Source: Xaviernesmea rhizosphaerae
GTDB taxonomy: Bacteria > Pseudomonadota > Alphaproteobacteria > Rhizobiales > Rhizobiaceae
Direction: 5' to 3'
Length of the DNA: 64,000 bases
Assembly (NCBI RefSeq): GCF_001938945.1
Contig: NZ_MKIO01000039.1
Location: 124,001-188,000, forward strand
In this document: positions 1 through 9,720 of the stretch, piece after piece
Position numbering within the stretch: position 1 is the stretch's first letter
How the letters are laid out: each line of letters opens with the position of its first letter
The notes under the pieces: generated by a model
What the model was told of the DNA's origin: nothing
The model's input: the letters and a program-made list of their open reading frames with translations, nothing else
Database searches by the model: none
Program-made: the position numbers and the translations under genes

Positions 1-335
1 TCATCTTCGAGATCGCCGGGCTCTGCATCGGCCATCTCGGCCATCTGCATCAGGAACTGACCGAGGTGCATTATGCCGAGATCGGCCGGCTCGACGTCGT
101 CATGGTGCCTGTCGATGGCGGGCTGACGCTGGGGCCCGACAGCATGAGCCGGGTGGTGAGCCGGCTGCGCTCCTCCCTGATCCTGCCCATGCACCGGCGC
201 GGGCCCCCGATCGATCGGTTCCTCTCTCTGTTCGGATCGGGCTTCGACGCGCGCTATGCCGACAGCGACAGCGTGACGGTGTCGCTGCGCAGCCTGCCGA
301 AGAAGCCACTGATCCTGATCCTGCAGGGGGTCTAG
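1..335 (+). CDS. Metallo-beta-lactamase-fold hydrolase, C-terminal part
   Basis: The reading frame is open from the left window edge (codons in phase with base 3) to the stop at 333-335, so the gene starts upstream. The visible ~110 residues include GHLGHLHQEL, a segment VVMVPVDGG and a late ILPMHRRG, which is the usual arrangement of the last two metal-binding regions of Zn-dependent MBL-fold hydrolases (UlaG/YtnP-like). The substrate cannot be read from this part. There is no obvious link to yebC, which starts about 250 bp downstream. The family call is moderately secure; the function is unknown. Confidence 0.65.
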   Translation, partial: IFEIAGLCIGHLGHLHQELTEVHYAEIGRLDVVMVPVDGGLTLGPDSMSRVVSRLRSSLILPMHRRGPPIDRFLSLFGSGFDARYADSDSVTVSLRSLPKKPLILILQGV

Positions 336-581
336 CGCGTCTTGTCTAAAGAGGCAGGCCCCATCCGGGGCGGAAAGACGGGCCCCAAGCGCGAATTTCC
401 CCGGGTGATCTGGACGCGCCAGCGCAAGCTCACTATAAGGCGGCACTTCCCTCGATGACGTCACGCGATCTTCAAGCACGACTGCGTGCACGTCTTGAGC
501 CGATCGCCTCCGCATGTCCCGCCCGGCCTTGATGCCAGGGGATGTGCCGTCCAAACCCTGGAATGAACACGAGTCACGCTG

Positions 582-1328
582 ATGGCAGGCCATTCACAGT
601 TCAAGAACATCATGCACCGCAAGGGGCGTCAGGACGCCGTGCGCTCCAAGATGTTCTCCAAGCTCGCACGCGAAATCACCGTTGCCGCCAAGACGGGGCT
701 GCCCGATCCGACCATGAACTCGCGCCTGCGTCTGGCCGTCCAGAACGCCAAGGCGCAGTCCATGCCCAAGGACAATATCGAGCGCGCCATCAAGAAGGCG
801 GCAGGCGCCGATGGCGAAAGCTATGACGAAGTCCGCTACGAGGGCTATGGCCCGGGCGGCGTCGCCGTCATCGTCGAAGCGCTGACCGACAACCGCAACC
901 GCACCGCCTCCAGCGTGCGCTCCACCTTTTCCAAGGCCGGCGGTGCTCTGGGCGAAACCGGTTCCGTCTCCTTCTCCTTCGACCGCGTCGGCGAAATCAC
1001 CTACAAGGCTTCCGTCGGCAGCGCCGACAAGGTCATGGAAGCCGCGATCGAGGCCGGCGCCGAGGATGTGGTTTCCGACGAGGACAGCCACACGATCTAT
1101 TGCGGCTTCGAGGACATCAACGAGGTGTCCAAGGCGCTGGAAGGCGCGCTGGGCGAAGCCGACACCGTCAAGGCCGTCTGGCGCCCGCAGAACACCGTGC
1201 CCGTCGATGAAGAGCGCGCCGCCTCGCTGCTGAAGCTGGTCGAGACGCTGGAAGACGATGACGACGTACAGAACGTCTACACCAATTTCGAGGTGTCCGA
1301 CGAGGTTATGGCCAAGCTCTCGGCCTGA
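582..1328 (+). CDS. yebC: YebC/PmpR family protein (TACO1-like)
   Basis: The 248-residue protein has the typical start MAGHSQFKNIMHRKGRQD and the full three-domain YebC fold by length (about 240-250 in the family). YebC/TACO1 proteins were first described as transcriptional regulators and more recently as ribosome-associated factors that help translate difficult motifs. The gene lies upstream of ruvC, as in many Proteobacteria, although here a minus-strand oxidoreductase gene is inserted between them. The start ATG at 582 has no strong Shine-Dalgarno but begins exactly at the conserved N-terminus. A symmetrical hairpin follows the stop. Confidence 0.95.
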   Translation: MAGHSQFKNIMHRKGRQDAVRSKMFSKLAREITVAAKTGLPDPTMNSRLRLAVQNAKAQSMPKDNIERAIKKAAGADGESYDEVRYEGYGPGGVAVIVEALTDNRNRTASSVRSTFSKAGGALGETGSVSFSFDRVGEITYKASVGSADKVMEAAIEAGAEDVVSDEDSHTIYCGFEDINEVSKALEGALGEADTVKAVWRPQNTVPVDEERAASLLKLVETLEDDDDVQNVYTNFEVSDEVMAKLSA

Positions 1329-1360
1329 TCCTACGCCTGTCCTGATTGTCAGACGATTTC

Positions 1361-1383
1361 ATCCCCGGCCTTGCGCCGGGGAT
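1361..1383. terminator. Bidirectional hairpin between yebC and LLM oxidoreductase
   Basis: A 9-bp perfect stem (1361-1369 with 1375-1383) has a 5-nt loop and lies between the convergent ends of yebC (1328) and the minus-strand oxidoreductase (1403). The T tracts on both sides are short, so termination efficiency is uncertain. Confidence 0.55.
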
Positions 1384-1402
1384 TGTCGTTTCAGGCAGCG
1401 CG

Positions 1403-2404
1403 TCAGGCCGCCTGCGCCAGACGCTGCTGCGCGCCGGCAAAGAGCCGCACCGATTTCAGCCGTGCCTCCATGTCGAAGATCGGCATGGAGACGATCAGTT
1501 CGTCCGCCCTGGTCATGTCGAGGAAGTCGGAGATCTGCCGGCGGATGCGCTCGGGGCCGCCGACCACGGCATAGGTCATGGCGTGCTCCACGAACTGCTT
1601 TTCCGCCGGGGACCAGAGCCCCTCCATGCTGTCGACCGGTGGCGGGAACTGGCCACGCGCATTGCGCCTGAGCGCCACGAAGGATTGCTGCATCGAGGTG
1701 AAGAGGTGGTCGGCCTCCGCGTCGGTATCGGCCGCCACGCCCATGATACCGACCATGGCATAGGGCGCGCTCAAGCTTTCCGAGGGGCGGAAGCGTTCGC
1801 GATAGATCTCCAGCGCCGTCATCAGCATGTCGGGCGCGAAATGCGAGGCGAAGGCGAAGGGCAGGCCGAGCATGGCCGCAAGCTGGGCGCTGTAGGTGGA
1901 GGAGCCGAGCAGCCAGATCGGCACATTGCTTCCCGCACCAGGCACGGCAATCAGCCCCTGGTTTTCACCGGGCTCGGCCAGCAGCGCCTGCAATTCCACC
2001 ACGTCATTGGGGAAGCTTTCGGCGCCCGCATCCATGTTGCGCCGGAGTGCGGCAGCCGTGCGCATGTCCGTGCCCGGTGCCCGTCCGAGACCAAGATCGA
2101 TGCGGCCGGGATGCAGGGCCTCGAGCGTGCCGAACTGCTCGGCGATCACCAGCGGCGCATGGTTGGGCAGCATGATGCCGCCGGAGCCGACCCGGATGGT
2201 CTTGGTGCCGGCGGCCACATGATTGATGACCACGGCGGTGGCGGCGCTGGCGATGCCGCGCATGCCGTGATGCTCCGCCAGCCAGACGCGCTTATAGCCA
2301 TGGGCCTCGGCTTCCTGCGCCAGGCGGCGGGAGTTGTTGAGCGCATCGGCGGCGCTCGCCCCTTGCGTGATGGGCGACAGATCGAGGATCGAAAAGGGGA
2401 TCAT
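1403..2404 (-). CDS. LLM-class flavin-dependent oxidoreductase (YhbW/MsnO8-like)
   Basis: From the ATG at 2404 the protein is 333 residues and opens with MIPFSILDLSPITQG, the conserved beginning of the short luciferase-like monooxygenases typified by E. coli YhbW. RVWLAEHHG and GRIDLGLGRAPGTD are further family hallmarks (FMN-binding TIM barrel). An upstream in-frame ATG at 2422 would add only the tail MKRRRK and is less likely. The enzyme probably uses FMNH2 supplied by a reductase; its substrate is unknown. It is transcribed against yebC and ruvC, so it is a monocistronic insertion in an otherwise conserved yebC-ruvCAB neighbourhood. Confidence 0.88.
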   Translation of the reverse strand: MIPFSILDLSPITQGASAADALNNSRRLAQEAEAHGYKRVWLAEHHGMRGIASAATAVVINHVAAGTKTIRVGSGGIMLPNHAPLVIAEQFGTLEALHPGRIDLGLGRAPGTDMRTAAALRRNMDAGAESFPNDVVELQALLAEPGENQGLIAVPGAGSNVPIWLLGSSTYSAQLAAMLGLPFAFASHFAPDMLMTALEIYRERFRPSESLSAPYAMVGIMGVAADTDAEADHLFTSMQQSFVALRRNARGQFPPPVDSMEGLWSPAEKQFVEHAMTYAVVGGPERIRRQISDFLDMTRADELIVSMPIFDMEARLKSVRLFAGAQQRLAQAA

Positions 2405-2574
2405 GGGCTTTCGCCTTCGCTTCATGAAAACAGGAGTCACCTCATCATGTAAGCATCGATGGGCCGAATCCAAGCCCGGCAAAGTCGCTGTTTTACGCCG
2501 GAACAGGCTTAATTGTTTTTGTTTTGTTCACATTTGAATGGCAGTTTGCCGGCTTCGACAGTAAGGTTGCGCGA

Positions 2575-3093
2575 ATGACAGCTACGATTCGGATCATCGG
2601 CATCGACCCCGGTTTGCGCCGCACCGGCTGGGGCGTCATCGAGAGTGTCGGCCACAGCCTGCGCTTCGTCGAGTCCGGCACCGTGACCTCCGACGGCGAC
2701 ATGGACCTCGCCTCCCGCCTCTGCCAGCTGCATGACGGGCTGGCCGATGTGGTGCACCGGCTGCAGCCGGACGAGGCGGCCGTGGAGCAGACCTTCGTCA
2801 ACAAGGACGCGGTGGCCACGCTGAAGCTCGGCCAGGCGCGCGGCATCGCCATGCTTGTGCCCGCCCGCGCTGGCCTGCGCGTGGCCGAATATGCGCCCAA
2901 TGCGGTGAAGAAGGCCGTGATCGGCGTGGGCCATGGCGAGAAGCAGCAGATCCACATGATGCTGAAGGTGCTGATGCCGCGCGCCACATTCCAGGGCAAT
3001 GACGCGGCGGATGCGCTGGCGATCGCCATCTGCCATGCCCATCACCGCCAGAGCGTCACCGGCCGGCTCGCCGCCATCATGGCCGGCGGCTGA
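2575..3093 (+). CDS. ruvC: Crossover junction endodeoxyribonuclease RuvC
   Basis: The 172-residue protein matches the family length (173 in E. coli). RuvC is the Holliday-junction resolvase that cuts symmetric strands after RuvAB branch migration. The four catalytic acidic residues are visible: D11 in IGIDPG, E71 in AVEQTF, and D143/D146 in NDAADALA. I chose ATG 2575 (MTATIRIIGIDPG) rather than an upstream in-frame start at 2524 because the conserved strand begins here. It heads the ruvC-ruvA-(vapBC)-ruvB group; no clear alphaproteobacterial SOS box (GTTC-N7-GTTC) could be found in front. Confidence 0.97.
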   Translation: MTATIRIIGIDPGLRRTGWGVIESVGHSLRFVESGTVTSDGDMDLASRLCQLHDGLADVVHRLQPDEAAVEQTFVNKDAVATLKLGQARGIAMLVPARAGLRVAEYAPNAVKKAVIGVGHGEKQQIHMMLKVLMPRATFQGNDAADALAIAICHAHHRQSVTGRLAAIMAGG

Positions 3094-3298
3094 GGGCGGT
3101 ATGACACGCGGCTTCGACGGCACGCCGGGCTGTCAGGAGAGCGGATCGTCGGCAGGGTACCACACGCGGCAGCCGGCGCTTCGATCCTGTCATGAGTGTT
3201 CTTGACTTGTTCCTTATTGTCCGCCTTTAGTCGGTGAAGCGGCGCCGGCTTGGTTCCTGTCCGCATCGTCCCTGGTCCAGCCCTTTGAAGAGTTGCGC

Positions 3299-3916
3299 AT
3301 GATCGGAAAGTTGAAAGGCACGGTCGACGAGATCGGCGAGGACCATGTGGTGGTCGATGTCCATGGCGTCGGCTATGTCGCCCATTGTTCGGCGCGCACC
3401 CTGTCCAGGCTGAACACGGGCGAGGCGGCCGTGCTGTTCATCGAGACCTATGTGCGCGAGGACCAGCTCCGGCTGTTCGGTTTTCTCTCCACGCTGGAGC
3501 GGGAATGGTTCCGGCTGTTGCAGAGCGTGCAGGGCGTCGGCTCCCGGGTGGCGCTGAACGTTCTCTCGGTCCTGACCCCCGGCGAGCTCGCCAACGCGAT
3601 CGCGCTTCAGGACCGCACCGCCATCGCGCGCGCGCCCGGCGTCGGCCCGAAGGTAGCGCTGCGCATCGCGACCGAGCTGAAATCGCGCGCGCCCGCCTTT
3701 GCCGGCGAGACGGAGGCCGCCACCATCGGCTTCAAGCAGGAGCTGGGCGAGGGCGTCGCTTCGGCGCCGGTCTCCGATGCCGTCTCGGCGCTGACCAATC
3801 TCGGCTATTCGCGCGACCAGGCGGCAAACGCCATCGCTGCCGCCCTGAAGAACGGCGGCGAGGACGCCGACAGCGCGAAGCTGATCCGCTTGGGCCTGAA
3901 GGAACTGGCGCGATGA
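3299..3916 (+). CDS. ruvA: Holliday junction branch migration protein RuvA
   Basis: The 205-residue protein begins MIGKLKGTVDEI at the ATG at 3299; a TTG two codons earlier is not needed. RuvA tetramers bind the four-way junction and load RuvB. Helix-hairpin-helix segments are visible near LQSVQGVGSRVALNVL and ARAPGVGPKVALRIATEL. The C-terminal ~50 residues (VSDAVSALTNLGYSRDQAANAI) form the RuvB-contacting domain III. The gap from ruvC is 205 bp. In most relatives ruvB would follow directly; here a toxin-antitoxin pair intervenes. Confidence 0.97.
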   Translation: MIGKLKGTVDEIGEDHVVVDVHGVGYVAHCSARTLSRLNTGEAAVLFIETYVREDQLRLFGFLSTLEREWFRLLQSVQGVGSRVALNVLSVLTPGELANAIALQDRTAIARAPGVGPKVALRIATELKSRAPAFAGETEAATIGFKQELGEGVASAPVSDAVSALTNLGYSRDQAANAIAAALKNGGEDADSAKLIRLGLKELAR

Positions 3917-3974
3917 TGGACGCCATGGGGCATTCCCTTTAAATTGCCGGGCGACGAAAGCGGAGATCGCCGAC

Positions 3975-4253
3975 ATGGGTGCTTTTGCGACGATGACGAT
4001 CAATGGTGAGCTGGCAATCCCGAAGGAGGTTCGCGAGAAGCTGCGTCTGGCGCCCGGAACACAGTTTTACGTCACGGTTCGCGAGGGCCATCTCGTGGCG
4101 ATTCCGAAGACCGGACGGCTGCGAGACCTCGGCGGCTTTCTCGGAGCGCCGCCCAATGGCCGCGCGCTCGGCGTCGATGAGATGGACGATGCTTTGATGG
4201 ACGCCCTTGTCGAGGACGAGGAGCGCATCCGGAGCGACCGATCCGTTCGATGA
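3975..4253 (+). CDS. AbrB/MazE-type antitoxin (VapB-like)
   Basis: The 92-residue protein carries an N-terminal swapped-hairpin AbrB/SpoVT fold (about residues 5-50: MTINGELAIPKEVREKLRL, then APGTQFYVTV). An acidic C-terminal tail (VDEMDDALMDALVEDEERI) should bind and neutralise the downstream PIN toxin. Its stop overlaps the toxin ATG by 4 bp (ATGA). Such antitoxins normally also repress their own promoter. It starts 58 bp after ruvA, so it may be co-transcribed with the ruv genes. The family call is firm; the pairing is inferred from adjacency. Confidence 0.88.
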   Translation: MGAFATMTINGELAIPKEVREKLRLAPGTQFYVTVREGHLVAIPKTGRLRDLGGFLGAPPNGRALGVDEMDDALMDALVEDEERIRSDRSVR

Positions 4254-4644
4254 TCGCCGTCGATACCAATGTTCTGCTGCGTTTTCTCGTGGACGACGAT
4301 CCCGAGCAGAACCGGCTCGCCAGAGACTTCATGGCAGCACGCACGATCGAAGACCCGGCCTATGTCAGTGCACTCGTCCTGGCCGAGACAGTCTGGCTTC
4401 TGCGCAAGCGGCTCGGTTATCCCTGGGCCTCGATTCTGAATCTTCTCAGGGCTCTGCTTGCCGCGGCCGAACTCGTCATCGAGCATGCCGAGGATCTGGA
4501 TCTCCTGGTCGAAAAGGCGGAGACGCTGCGGGCGGATCTGTCGGATCATCTGATCGTCTGGGCCGCCCGCAAGGCCGGCTGCCGCAAAACCGTCACCTTC
4601 GACCGCGAGGCCGCAGGAACGATCGCTGGAATGGAACTGCTGAC

Positions 4645-4648
<4 letters not shown>
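4250..4648 (+). CDS. PIN-domain ribonuclease toxin (VapC-like)
   Basis: The 132-residue single-domain PIN protein has the acidic metal-binding set D5 (AVDTNVLLR), E46 (LAETVW), D96/D99 (ADLSDHL) and D118 (TVTFDRE). VapC toxins cleave tRNA or rRNA when the antitoxin is lost. The active-site residues are intact, so the toxin looks functional. It overlaps the antitoxin stop by 4 bp and its own stop overlaps the ruvB start by 4 bp, so translation of ruvB is probably coupled to that of the toxin. This position inside ruvAB is the unusual part. Confidence 0.9.
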
Positions 4649-5684
<1,036 letters not shown>

Positions 5685-5688
<4 letters not shown>

Positions 5689-6572
5689 TCGTCCGTCGAA
5701 ATTTTCTGCGCCTTGCGGCCGGCTTTCTCTTCGCCAGCCTGTCGACCACGAGCTATGCCGTGGGCGTCGAGCCGATGCTGCGGATGAAGACGGTAACCTA
5801 TCGGCCGCGGCTGCCAAACTGGCCGGATGGCCTGCGGCTGCGCCTGGTGTTGCTGGCGGATTTTCACGCCTGCGACCCCTGGATGTCTGCCGCCCGGATT
5901 GCGAGCATTGCCGAGAAGGCCAATAGCCTTCAGGGGGACATGGTGCTGCTGCTCGGCGATTTCCTTTCCGGCATGCGCCTGTGCACGGGGCATGTGCCGC
6001 CTGAAGACTGGGCGGCGGCGCTGTCGGGTCTTTCGGCTCCGCTCGGCGTCCATGCCATTCTCGGCAATCACGACTGGGCCGATGATCACGAGGCCATGGC
6101 GCGCGGCAAGGGGCCGCTGCTCGCCCAGCGGGCGCTGGAGGGCATCGGCGTGCCGGTCTATGACAATCGCGCCGTCTCCTTCGAGAAGGACGGGCATCGC
6201 TTCTGGCTGGCCGGACTTGGCGACCAGATCGGGCCCCTTCGGCCGATGGACGATCTGCCCGGCACGCTGGCGCAGGTGAGCGATGACGCGCCTGTTATCC
6301 TCATGGCGCATGAGCCCGATATCTTTCCCGGCGTGCCCGCGCGCGTGGCCATCACGCTGTCAGGCCATACCCATGGTGGGCAGATTCGGCTGTTCGGCCG
6401 CTCGCCTTTCGTGCCCTCGCGCTTCGGCAGCCGCTATATTCGCGGGCACATTATCGAAGGCGGCCGCCATCTGATCGTTTCGGCGGGGCTCGGCATGTCC
6501 GGCATTCCCGTGCGCTTCGGCGCGCCGCCGGAGATCGTTGTGGTGGAGCTTGGCGGGGACGCGGCCGCCTGA
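5685..6572 (+). CDS. Metallophosphoesterase (YaeI-like), probable Tat substrate
   Basis: The 295-residue calcineurin-like phosphoesterase has metal-binding motifs LLADFHA, LLGDFLSG, ILGNHDWADDH, LMAHEPDIF and LSGHTHGGQ in the canonical order. The N-terminus MIVRRNFLRLAAGFLFA contains a twin-arginine motif followed by a hydrophobic stretch, so export through Tat to the periplasm is likely. The family includes YaeI (phosphodiesterase) and lipid-headgroup pyrophosphatases; the substrate is not evident. It overlaps ruvB by 4 bp and is therefore co-expressed with it. Confidence 0.88.
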
Positions 6573-6672
6573 GCTTGCGCAGGGGGACGTTCCGTCACGG
6601 CAAGAGGCTTGCAATGGCGTCTGGCATGATAGAAAAGCCGCTTCCCTAAAAAGACGAAGGAAAGAGCCCGCG

Positions 6673-7191
6673 ATGGCAAAGCGCAGAATGGTCCGCATCA
6701 AGCCGAAAAACGCGGGAGAGCCGCTGTTTCAGCTGCGCATCGCCGGGCTCGCCTTTCGCGACGGCTATGTGCTGGTTCACCGGGCGGTGCATGAAAGCTT
6801 CTGGACCTTTCCCGGCGGAAGGGCCGAGATCGGCGAGAGCTCCGACATCACGCTGAAGCGCGAGATGATGGAGGAGCTCGGCGTCGATGTGACGGTCGGG
6901 CGCATGCTGTGGACCGTGGAGAATTTCTTCCATTACGAGGGTGTGGATGTCCACGAACTGGGCTTCTACTACCTGATGGACCTGCCCGAGAGCTTCCCCT
7001 TCCATCCCACCGACATCGTCCACCGCAATCTCGACGGCAAGTCCGAGCTGGAGTTCAAATGGGCGCTGGCGACGGTGGAGAGCCTGCGCGCGCTGGATAT
7101 CCCGCCCTATTTCATCGCCGAGACGATCGAGAACCTGCCGGAAACGCCGCGCCACCTGATCTGGCATGATGGCGATCTCGACCGAACCTGA
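6673..7191 (+). CDS. NUDIX hydrolase
   Basis: The 172-residue protein contains a perfect NUDIX box (GRAEIGESSDITLKREMMEE, then LGV; pattern G-x5-E-x7-REU-x-EE-x-G-U) at about residues 48-70, with a typical mixed alpha/beta surround (FWTFPGGRAEIGESS). NUDIX enzymes hydrolyse nucleoside diphosphates linked to other groups; the exact substrate cannot be told. The ATG at 6673 follows AAGGAAAGAGCCCGCG, a good ribosome-binding site. The gap of 100 bp from the phosphoesterase suggests a separate or weakly linked transcript. Confidence 0.88.
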   Translation: MAKRRMVRIKPKNAGEPLFQLRIAGLAFRDGYVLVHRAVHESFWTFPGGRAEIGESSDITLKREMMEELGVDVTVGRMLWTVENFFHYEGVDVHELGFYYLMDLPESFPFHPTDIVHRNLDGKSELEFKWALATVESLRALDIPPYFIAETIENLPETPRHLIWHDGDLDRT

Positions 7192-7287
7192 CCGCCGGCT
7201 TCTTCTTCCGGAACATCTGTCAGCCATGCGCATTCGATCGTCTCCGGTGGCGACAGCCGCTGTCCGGGGATGGAGAGGAGACGGCGC

Positions 7288-7503
7288 ATGCAGAAATTCC
7301 GCAAGGGCACCAAGGTCGAATGGACCTGGGGCAAGAGCAAGGCCGAGGGCAAGATTGACGAGAGCTTCACGGAGGATGTGGAGCGCACGATCGAGGGCCA
7401 CAAGATCAAGCGCAAGGCCAGCGCCGACGAGCCGGCCTATCTGATCAAGCAGGAAGACGGCGCCCGCGTGCTCAAGAGCCACTCGGAATTGCGGAGCGTC
7501 TGA
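7288..7503 (+). CDS. DUF2945 / HVA1 TUDOR-domain small protein
   Basis: The 71-residue basic protein MQKFRKGTKVEWTWGKSKAEG... followed by YLIKQEDGARVLKSHSELR matches the DUF2945 (hypervirulence-associated TUDOR) family, found as small single-domain proteins in many rhizobia. The purine-rich GAGAGGAG at 7273-7280 sits 7 nt before the ATG at 7288, which favours this start over an in-frame ATG at 7270. Its stop overlaps the next start by one base (TGATG), so the two are translated as a pair. The molecular function is not known. Confidence 0.8.
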   Translation: MQKFRKGTKVEWTWGKSKAEGKIDESFTEDVERTIEGHKIKRKASADEPAYLIKQEDGARVLKSHSELRSV

Positions 7504-7886
7504 TGGCAGAGACAGGCAATCACGTTCCCCCGGCCCCTGTCGCGAAAATGGCGGAAAAGGGCCTGGAACTGCGCGCGCAGTTCAAGCGCGGCGGCACACA
7601 GGTCGGTGTGGCCCGCGCCCGCGATCTGAAGAACCGCGAAGCCCTGTCAGACGACACGCTGAAGCGGATGCGCAGCTATTTCGCCCGGCACAAGGTGGAC
7701 AAGCGCGCCGCCAATTTCGGCGACGACGACAATCCCTCCGCCGGCTACATCGCCTGGCTGCTCTGGGGCGGCGATGCCGGACGCGACTGGGTCGACAAGC
7801 AGAAGAAGAAGTCCGGCGCTGAGGACAAGCCTGCGAAAAAGGCGAGAACCGCGACCAGCACTCCGGCGGGCAAGACGAAACATTGA
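7503..7886 (+). CDS. Small basic hypothetical protein
   Basis: This 127-residue protein is translationally coupled (TGATG) to the DUF2945 gene. The middle contains a conserved-looking stretch RSYFARHKVDKRAANFG, then PSAGYIAWLLWGGDAG, followed by a lysine-rich, probably disordered tail (KKKSGAEDKPAKKART). I recall similar 'YIAWLLWGGDAG' segments in phage-associated and rhizobial hypothetical proteins but cannot name the family. The basic tail suggests nucleic-acid binding, which is inference only. Confidence 0.7.
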   Translation: MAETGNHVPPAPVAKMAEKGLELRAQFKRGGTQVGVARARDLKNREALSDDTLKRMRSYFARHKVDKRAANFGDDDNPSAGYIAWLLWGGDAGRDWVDKQKKKSGAEDKPAKKARTATSTPAGKTKH

Positions 7887-7933
7887 TGGGAAGGAGCCGG
7901 GGTCAACGACTCCGCCCATCACGTCACCTCACC

Positions 7934-8836
7934 TTACGTCGCTTCGCCCGAGGCCAGCTCCGCCACCGTTTGGCGCAGCTGGTCCAGCCCTCCGGGTTGC
8001 CAGCCCAGGCCGCGAATCCGGTCGGTCGCCATGTCGCGATAGTTGGCTGGATCGGCTGGCGGGGGCAGGGGATGGTCGCAAGGGACGGCATCCCGCGCAA
8101 TCGCCAGAATGGTGCGGGTGTCGGTGACGATGTCCCCGACATTGAAGCTCTCGCCATTGATCCTGATTGGATCGGCCGTCAGCATCAGCCTGACGGCGGC
8201 GGCGACATCCGTGCCGTGCACCTCGCCGCCTGCGCGCGCAGGCACAGGCCGTCCCGCCCGGAAATCCGTGAACATCTCCGCCCACTTATGCTCCATGCCG
8301 ACGCGGGGCGCCCCGTAAACGCCGGTGATCCGCAGGCTCGATGTGATGAAGGCATGGCTGCACAGAGATGCGAGATTGCGCTCGGCGGCAAGCTTGGCCC
8401 GGCCGTAAAGCGTGTCGGGCCGTGGAGGATCGCTTTCCCGGAGCGGGGCATCACCTGGGACGGCGCCATAGACGGCGCGGCTCGACAGGAAGACGCAACG
8501 GCGCTGGCCGGCATCGCGCGCCGCCTCGAACAGGCGGATGCTGCCCTCGACATTGGCCTTCAAAAAACCCTCGGGATCGTCGCCCTCGCCGCCGCGATAG
8601 CGGCCCGGAACATGGGAGAAGGCGGCATGAACGAGATGGTAGACATCATCGAACAGCGCCAGCATGTCCTCGGCCGGATCGAGCCGCATCGGCCGGAAGC
8701 CGACGGGGCGGGAGAACAGGCCGTCCGCAGGCGCGTTTCGGCCCGCGACGGTGACGCGGTAGCCGTTTTCCAGAAGGTCCTCGACGATGAAGCGGCCGAC
8801 GAGCCCGGTGCCGCCGGTCACCAGAACATGGCTCAT
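7934..8836 (-). CDS. sqdC: SqdC-like NAD-dependent epimerase/reductase (sulfolipid operon)
   Basis: The 300-residue extended-SDR protein begins MSHVLVTGGTGLVGRFIVEDLL (Rossmann GxxGxxG). It has SSRAVYG and the catalytic DTLYGRAKLAAE (YxxxK) around the middle. It is the last gene of three overlapping minus-strand genes (4-bp overlap with the glycosyltransferase) led by sqdB. In Rhodobacter sphaeroides and Sinorhizobium meliloti the sqd operon contains a reductase-like SqdC needed for normal SQDG formation, so the name rests on operon context plus fold. Its exact reaction is not established. Confidence 0.75.
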   Translation of the reverse strand: MSHVLVTGGTGLVGRFIVEDLLENGYRVTVAGRNAPADGLFSRPVGFRPMRLDPAEDMLALFDDVYHLVHAAFSHVPGRYRGGEGDDPEGFLKANVEGSIRLFEAARDAGQRRCVFLSSRAVYGAVPGDAPLRESDPPRPDTLYGRAKLAAERNLASLCSHAFITSSLRITGVYGAPRVGMEHKWAEMFTDFRAGRPVPARAGGEVHGTDVAAAVRLMLTADPIRINGESFNVGDIVTDTRTILAIARDAVPCDHPLPPPADPANYRDMATDRIRGLGWQPGGLDQLRQTVAELASGEAT

Positions 8837-9720
8837 GAGGCCGCGGCCTGATGACCATCGGCCTTTGCTCCGGGCTGCGGCAGGAGGGCAAGATCACCGA
8901 TGGGCTCGCCTTTGTGGACGCGATGCCAGAGATCGATCAGGGGTTTCAGCTGTGCCGACTTCGGATGGTCGGTCTCCCAGGGCTTTTCATATTGGTAATG
9001 CAATACATGGATCGACGCCCAGTCCCAGAGATCGGGCAGGGCGAACCAGACATATTGCAGCATGTTCATGGTCACGGGCAGGCCGTGCCAGTCGGGAAAG
9101 AAGCTCTGCAGAAAGGTCTGGTCGGTGCGCGGCCAGAAGGCGTCGGGCTGGTCCAGCCGGGCCAGCATCCGGGCGAAGGTCGCATCAGAGGGGCGGGCGA
9201 CGAAGACGCCGGAATTCAACCGGTGAAAATCGGCGAGTGACTGATAGACATTGGGCGCGGCGGAAAATTCCGGATAGGCGAAGAAGCGATCGATCGGCTT
9301 CAACACCAGCGTGTCGGCATCCAGAAAGATCACGCTTTCATATTCGGTGAGCTGCCAGAGTCGCAGCTTGCAGAAATTGTCAAGCGGCGAGTGAAACAGC
9401 GGCTTGCGCCCCTTGGTGAAGGGGGCAGCGCCATGCAGCGCGCCGCGCGCATGGCGTGCGTTGAAACCATCGGAGAGGGGCAGGTGATCGCAGGCGATCA
9501 GCCGCGCGCCCAGCGCTGCGAGTGGCGTCAGCGCGTCGGGCTCGACGCCGCCGGTGTGCAGCACCACGAGATCGGCCGGGGTGCCGGTCTGGCGCAGCGA
9601 GTGCAGCAGCGCCGTGGCGCCCATGGCATAATCGCCATTGGTGACCAGGGTGATGATGGCATGGGCGCTTGCGGCAAGCTTTGCCCGCCGCAAGCCCTCT
9701 GGATCAGCGCTTATGCTCAT
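8833..9720 (-). CDS. sqdD: SqdD-like glycogenin-type glycosyltransferase (GT8)
   Basis: The 295-residue protein resembles glycogenin-type GT8 enzymes: ITLVTNGDYAMGATALLHSL at the N-terminus, the DxD motif in VIFLDADTLVL, LNSGVFVARPS, and DQTFLQSFF. In rhizobial and Rhodobacter sqd operons, SqdD is the glycogenin-like transferase proposed to move sulfoquinovose from UDP-sulfoquinovose to the lipid acceptor. Four-base overlaps with both neighbours (sqdB upstream, sqdC downstream) support one transcript and coupled translation. Confidence 0.82.
   Translation of the reverse strand: MSISADPEGLRRAKLAASAHAIITLVTNGDYAMGATALLHSLRQTGTPADLVVLHTGGVEPDALTPLAALGARLIACDHLPLSDGFNARHARGALHGAAPFTKGRKPLFHSPLDNFCKLRLWQLTEYESVIFLDADTLVLKPIDRFFAYPEFSAAPNVYQSLADFHRLNSGVFVARPSDATFARMLARLDQPDAFWPRTDQTFLQSFFPDWHGLPVTMNMLQYVWFALPDLWDWASIHVLHYQYEKPWETDHPKSAQLKPLIDLWHRVHKGEPIGDLALLPQPGAKADGHQAAAS

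Noticed and set aside
2500..2574. SOS (LexA) box before ruvC
   Set aside because: GTTC is present, but the second half-site at N7 spacing is absent, so the alphaproteobacterial pattern is not met.
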